Below the pieces are notes generated by a model. That model had not been told where the DNA came from. It worked only from the letters and a program-made list of their open reading frames with translations, and did not search any database. A DNA stretch of 64,000 nucleotides from Nomia melanderi (taxonomy: Eukaryota; Arthropoda; Insecta; Hymenoptera; Halictidae), in the NCBI RefSeq assembly GCF_051020985.1, contig NW_027475141.1, forward strand, positions 2,232,001-2,296,000, given 5' to 3'. Below, in pieces: positions 59,940-64,000 of this stretch (positions are counted from its first letter, which is position 1; each line of letters starts with the position of its first letter). A program made the position numbers and the translations under genes.

Positions 59940-62900
59940 GCGGTCCGAGGTCGTTCCCGCTACACAGATTCATGCGCCAGGGCCTCCTGCAGATAATTCA
60001 CTTTGGTTTATTGCGCTATCTCTAATAGCCCCGGGATATCACCAGATATATATTGGATTTTCCCCTGACCCTGAGTGTCCGGCCCCATGAGACGGTGGTT
60101 TTCTCGGCCCCTGGTGCTCCGAGGTCTTTCCCGCTGGCCAGATTCATGCGCCAGGCCTGCTACAGACAATGCACTTTGGTTTATTGCGCTATCTGTGATA
60201 GCACACGAGATATCAACAGATATATATTGGATTTTCCCCTGACCCTGAGTGTCCGGCCCCATGTGACCGTGGTTTTCTCGTCCCCTGGTGGTCCGATGTC
60301 TTTCCCGCTGCACAGCTTCATGCGCCAGGGTCGCCTACAGACAATGCACTTTTATTTATTGCGCTATCTGTAATAGCACCCGAGTTATCACCAGATATAT
60401 ATTGGATTTTTCCCTGACCCTGAGTGTCCGGCCCCATGAGACTGTGGTTTTCTCGGCCCCTGGTGGTCCGAGGTGGTTGCCGCTGGCCACATTCATGCGC
60501 CAGGGCCTCCTACAGACAATGCACTTTGATTTATTGCGCTATCTGTAATAGCACCCGAGATATCACCAGATATATATTGGATTTTTCCCTGACCCTGAGT
60601 GTCCGGCCTCATGTGTCGGTGGTTTTCTCGGCCCCTGGTGGTCCGAGGTCGTTCCCGCTGCACAGAATCATGCGCCAGGGCCACCTACAGACAATGCACT
60701 TTGATTTATTGCGCTATCTGTAATAGCACCCGAGAAAGCACCATATATATGCTGGATTTTTATATGACTTTGGGTGACGGATACCGAAAATCTGTAATGT
60801 TCTCGGCCCCTGGTGGTCCGACGTCGTTCCCGCTGCACAGATTCATGCGCCAGGCCATCCTACGGACAATGCACTTTGATTTATTGCGCTAACTCTAATA
60901 GCACCCGAGATATCACCGGATATATATTTGATTATTCCCTGACCCTGAGTGTCCGGCCCCATGAGACGGTGGTTTTCTCGGCCCCTGGTGGTCCGAGGTC
61001 GTTCCCGCTGCACAGGTTCATGCGCTAGGGCCTCCTGCAGACAATGCACTTTGATTTATTGCGCAATCTCTAATAGCACCCGTGATATCACCAGATATAT
61101 ATTGGATTTTTCAATGACCCTGACAGTCCGGCCCCATGAGACGGTGATTTTCTCGGCCCCTGGTGGTCCGAGGTCGATCCCGCTGCACGGATTCATGCGC
61201 CAGGGCCTCCTACAGACAATCCACTTTGATTTATTGCGCTATCTGTAATAGTACCCGAGATATCACCAGTTATATATTGGATTTTTCCCTGACACTGAGT
61301 AACTGGCCCCATATTTCGGTGGTTTTCTCGACCCCTGGTGGTCCGAGGTCGATCCCGCTGCACAGATTTATGCGCCAGGGCCTCCTGCAGACAATGCACT
61401 TTTGTGTATTGCGCTATCTCTAATAGCACCCGAGATATCACCAGATATATATTGGATTTTTCCCTGACCCTGACAGTCCGGCCCCGTGAGACGGTGGTTT
61501 TCTCGGCCACTGGTGGTCCGAGGTCGTTCCCGCTGCACAGATTCCTGCGCTAGGGCCTCCTACAGACAATGCACTTTGATGTATTGCGCTATCTGTAATA
61601 GCACCCGAGATATCATCAGATATATATTGGATTTTTCCCTGACCCTGAGTGTCCGGCCCCATGTGTCGGTGGTTTTCTCGGCCCCTGGTGATCCGAGGTC
61701 GTTCCCGCTGCACACATTCATGCGCCAGGGCCTCCTGCAGACAATTCCCTTTGGTTTATTGCGCTATCTCTAATAGCGCCGGAGATATCACCAGATATAT
61801 ATTGGATTTTTCCCTGACCCTGAGTGTCCGGCCTCATGAGACGGTGGTTTTCGCGGTCCCTGGTGGTCCGAGGTCGTTCCGCTGCACAGATTCATGCGCC
61901 AGGGCCTCCTACAGATATCTCACTTTGGAATATTACGCTATCTCTAATAGCACCCGAGATATCACCAGAAATATATTGGATTTTCCCCTGACCCTGAGTG
62001 TCCGACTCCATGAGACGGTGGTTTTCTCGGCCCCTGGTGGTCCGAGGTCGTTCCCGCTGCACAGGTTCATGCGCTAGGGCCTCCTGCAGACAATGCACTT
62101 TGATTTATTGCGCAATCTCTAATAGCACCCGTGATATCACCAGATATATATTGGATTTTTCAATGACCCTGACAGTCCGGCCCCATGAGACGGTGATTTT
62201 CTCGGCCCCTGGTGGTCCGAGGTCGTTCCCGCTGCACAGATTCCTGCGCCAGGGCCTCCTACAGACAATGCACTTTGATTTATTGCGCTATCTGTAATAG
62301 CACCCGAGATATCACCAGATATATGTTGGATTCTTCCCTGACCCTGAGAGTCCGGCCCCATGAGACGGTGGTTTTCTCGGCCCCTGGTGGTCCGAGGTCG
62401 TTCCCGCTGCACAGAGTCATGCGCGAGGGCCTCCTGCAGACAATGCACTTTGATTTATTGCGCTATCTCTAATAGCACCCGAGATATCACCAGATATATA
62501 TTGGATTTTTCCCTGACCCTGACAGTCCGACCCCATGAGACGGTGGTTTTCTCGGTCCCTGGTGATCCGAAGTCGTTCCCGCTGCACAGATTCCTGCGCC
62601 AGGGCCTCCTACAGACAATGCACTTTGATTTATTGCGCTAACTCTAATAGCACCCGAGATATCACCGGATATATATTTGATTATTCCCTGACCCTGAGGG
62701 TCCGGCCCCATGAGACGGAGGTTTTCTCGGCCCCTGGTGGTCCGAGGTCGTTCCCGGTGCACGGATTCGTGCGCCAGGGCCTCCTGCAGATAATTCACTT
62801 TGGTTTATTGCGCTATCTCTAATAGCACCCGAGATATCACCAGATATATATTGGATTTTCCCCTGACCCTGAGCGTCCGGCCCCATGAGACTCTGGTTTT

Positions 62901-64000
62901 CTCGTCCCCTGGTGGTCCGATGTCTTTCCCGCTGCCCAGATTCATGCGCCAGGGTCGCCTACAGACAATGCACTTTTATTTATTGCGCCATCTGTAATAG
63001 CACCCGAGATATCACCAGATATATATTGGATTTTTCCCTGACCCTGAGTGTCCGGCCCCATGAGACGGTGGTTTTCTCGGCCCCTGGTGGTAAGAGGTCG
63101 TTCCCGCTGGCCAGATTCATGCGCCAGGCCTCCTACAGACAATGCACTTTGGTTTATTGCGCTATCTCTAATATCACCAGAGATATCACCAGATACATAT
63201 TGGATTTTCCCCTGACCCTGAGTGTCCGGCCCCATGTGACCGTGGTTTTCTCCGCCCCTGGTGCTCCGAGGTCGTTCCCGCTGGCCAGATTCATGCGCCA
63301 GGCCTCCTGCAGACAATCCACTTTGATTTATTGCGCTATCTCTAATAGCACCCGAGATATCATCAGATACATCCTGGGTTTTTGCATGACCCTGGGTGTC
63401 CGGCGCCATGTGTCGGTGGTTTTCTCGGCTCCTGGTGGTCCGAGGTCGTTCCAGCTGCACAGATTCATGCCCCAGGGCCTCCCGCAGACAATGCACTTTG
63501 ATTAAATGCACTATCTCTAATAGCACCCGAGATATCACCAGATATATATTGGATTTTCCCCTGACCTTGAGTGTCCGGCCCAATGAAACGGTGGTTTTCT
63601 CGGCCCCTGGTGGTCCGAGGTCGTTCCCGCTGCCCAGATTCATGAGCTAGGGCCTCCTACAGACAATGCACTTTGATTTATTGCGCTATCTGTAATAGCA
63701 CCCGAGAAATCACCACATATATGCTGGATTTTTACATGACTTTGGGTGACGGACACCTAAAATCTGTAAGTTTCTCGGCCCCTGGATGGCCGAGGTCGTT
63801 CCTGCTTCACAGATTCATGCGCCAGGGCCTCCTGCATACAATGCACTTTGATTTATCGCGCTATCTGAAATAGAACCCGAGATATCACCAGATATATGCT
63901 GGATTTTTCCCTGACCCTGACAGTCCGGCCGCATGTGTCGGTGGTTTTCTCGGCCCCTGGTGGTCCGAGGTCGTTGCCGCTGCACAGATTCATGCGACAG

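Larger units (their letters stand above)
23997..63780. repeat. Interval containing all type B monomers (37 seen)
   Basis: I count 37 monomers with the TCTGTAA-ending block. Approximate block positions in kb: 24.05, 25.98, 26.15, 27.38, 27.55, 27.90, 28.08, 28.25, 28.43, 29.13, 29.83, 30.87, 32.10, 32.80, 32.97, 33.50, 34.02, 34.37, 34.72, 38.39, 38.75, 39.79, 40.14, 40.85, 41.72, 45.74, 46.27, 48.54, 48.89, 51.16, 51.86, 52.22, 55.71, 57.28, 59.38, 60.79 and 63.75. None was found in the first 24 kb. Sub-variants differ in the middle (GATACCG, GATTCCG, CACACCG) and in whether the preceding segment reads AGATATCACC or AGAAAGCACC. The spacing is irregular except where whole higher-order units are repeated. 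Confidence 0.85.
1..64000. repeat. Satellite DNA array, 175-bp monomer, about 366 head-to-tail copies
   Basis: The same 175-bp unit repeats across the whole window without interruption. The landmark TTG before TTTATTGCGC occurs at 19, 369, 544, 894, 2119, 4919, 6492, 8066 and so on to 63673, always within 46 bases of a 175-bp lattice, so 364 monomers fill 63654 bp (mean 174.87). Every monomer reads in the same direction. Length changes are nearly all single-base indels. No unique sequence, mobile element or RNA gene interrupts it, and both ends of the window lie inside monomers, so the array continues outside. Such arrays are typical of centromeric or heterochromatic DNA in eukaryotes; which of these applies here is inference. 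No coding gene is supported anywhere in these 64 kb. Confidence 0.98.
54003..64000. repeat. Domain 8: mixed type A and B monomers with several recurrences
   Basis: About 57 monomers. Blocks at 54.84-55.30 kb and 60.95-61.42 kb match at an offset of about 6119 bp (AGTAACTGGCCCCA variant). Blocks 55.36-55.50 and 61.65-61.78 match at 6294 bp, 56.03-56.30 and 61.80-62.05 at about 5773 bp, and 58.57-58.93 and 62.24-62.60 at 3671 bp. The 174-bp GGCCAG haplotype reappears at 60.1 and 63.1-63.3 kb, and type C at 63.38 kb. Confidence 0.65.

Noticed and set aside
1..64000. Hundreds of open frames of about 60-300 codons on both strands
   Set aside because: They recur at the 175-bp period, overlap each other on both strands, mostly begin at TTG, CTG or other weak starts, and end at the same repeat position. 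They follow from the repeat. No gene-like context or distinct codon use is visible.
1..64000. CRISPR array
   Set aside because: The period is 175 bp, and the whole unit is conserved with no unique spacers between short repeats.

Overview
The window holds no recognisable gene. From base 1 to base 64000 it is one uninterrupted head-to-tail array of a tandem repeat of about 175 bp, roughly 366 copies, all in one orientation. I found no transposon, tRNA, rRNA, unique spacer or inverted monomer in it. Using one fixed landmark per monomer (the TTG before TTTATTGCGC), 364 monomers fit between positions 19 and 63673, a mean of 174.87 bp. This is satellite DNA of a eukaryote, of the kind found at centromeres or in pericentromeric or other heterochromatin. 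A species cannot be read from the sequence. A vertebrate is a reasonable guess, and the period is close to the 174 bp reported for the frog centromeric repeat Fcr1 of Xenopus laevis, but I could not compare the sequences and do not claim identity.

The monomer is strongly bipartite. About 100 bp (consensus positions 41-140, numbering from ATAGCACCCGAG) is about 65% GC. The other 75 bp, spanning the monomer junction, is about 34% GC. The consensus has 9 CpGs, near the number expected from its composition. It also carries three short dyads: TATCTC-N11-GAGATA across the junction, ATATC-ACCA-GATAT beside it, and CTCGG-N11-CCGAG in the GC-rich part. The many short open frames on both strands are by-products of a periodic sequence; I reject all of them as genes.

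Layout: (1) 1-4400, mixed divergent monomers. (2) 4400-9250, three copies of a 9-11-monomer higher-order unit. (3) 9250-12100, a mosaic with blocks shared with 3-4 kb in a different order. (4) 12100-21000, dominated by a 174-bp subfamily (one base lost in GCCAGGGCC, linked to GGCCAG) with higher-order repeats offset by 3143 and 3318 bp. (5) 21000-35000, heterogeneous, where a second monomer class (type B, with a substituted 21-bp block) first appears at 24.0 kb. (6) 35000-47700, with 8-, 5- and 9-monomer units and no net length drift over 65 monomers. (7) 47700-54000, containing a 2708-bp segment present twice, 3323 bp apart, with no difference that I saw. (8) 54000-64000, mixed units with 12-, 21- and 33-36-monomer recurrences.

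The most informative content is evidence of how the array evolves: hybrid monomers with visible breakpoints, tandem and near-tandem duplications at several scales, and a length-preserving block swap that splits the monomers into two classes. All assignments come from reading by eye. Identity values and exact boundaries need a self-alignment.
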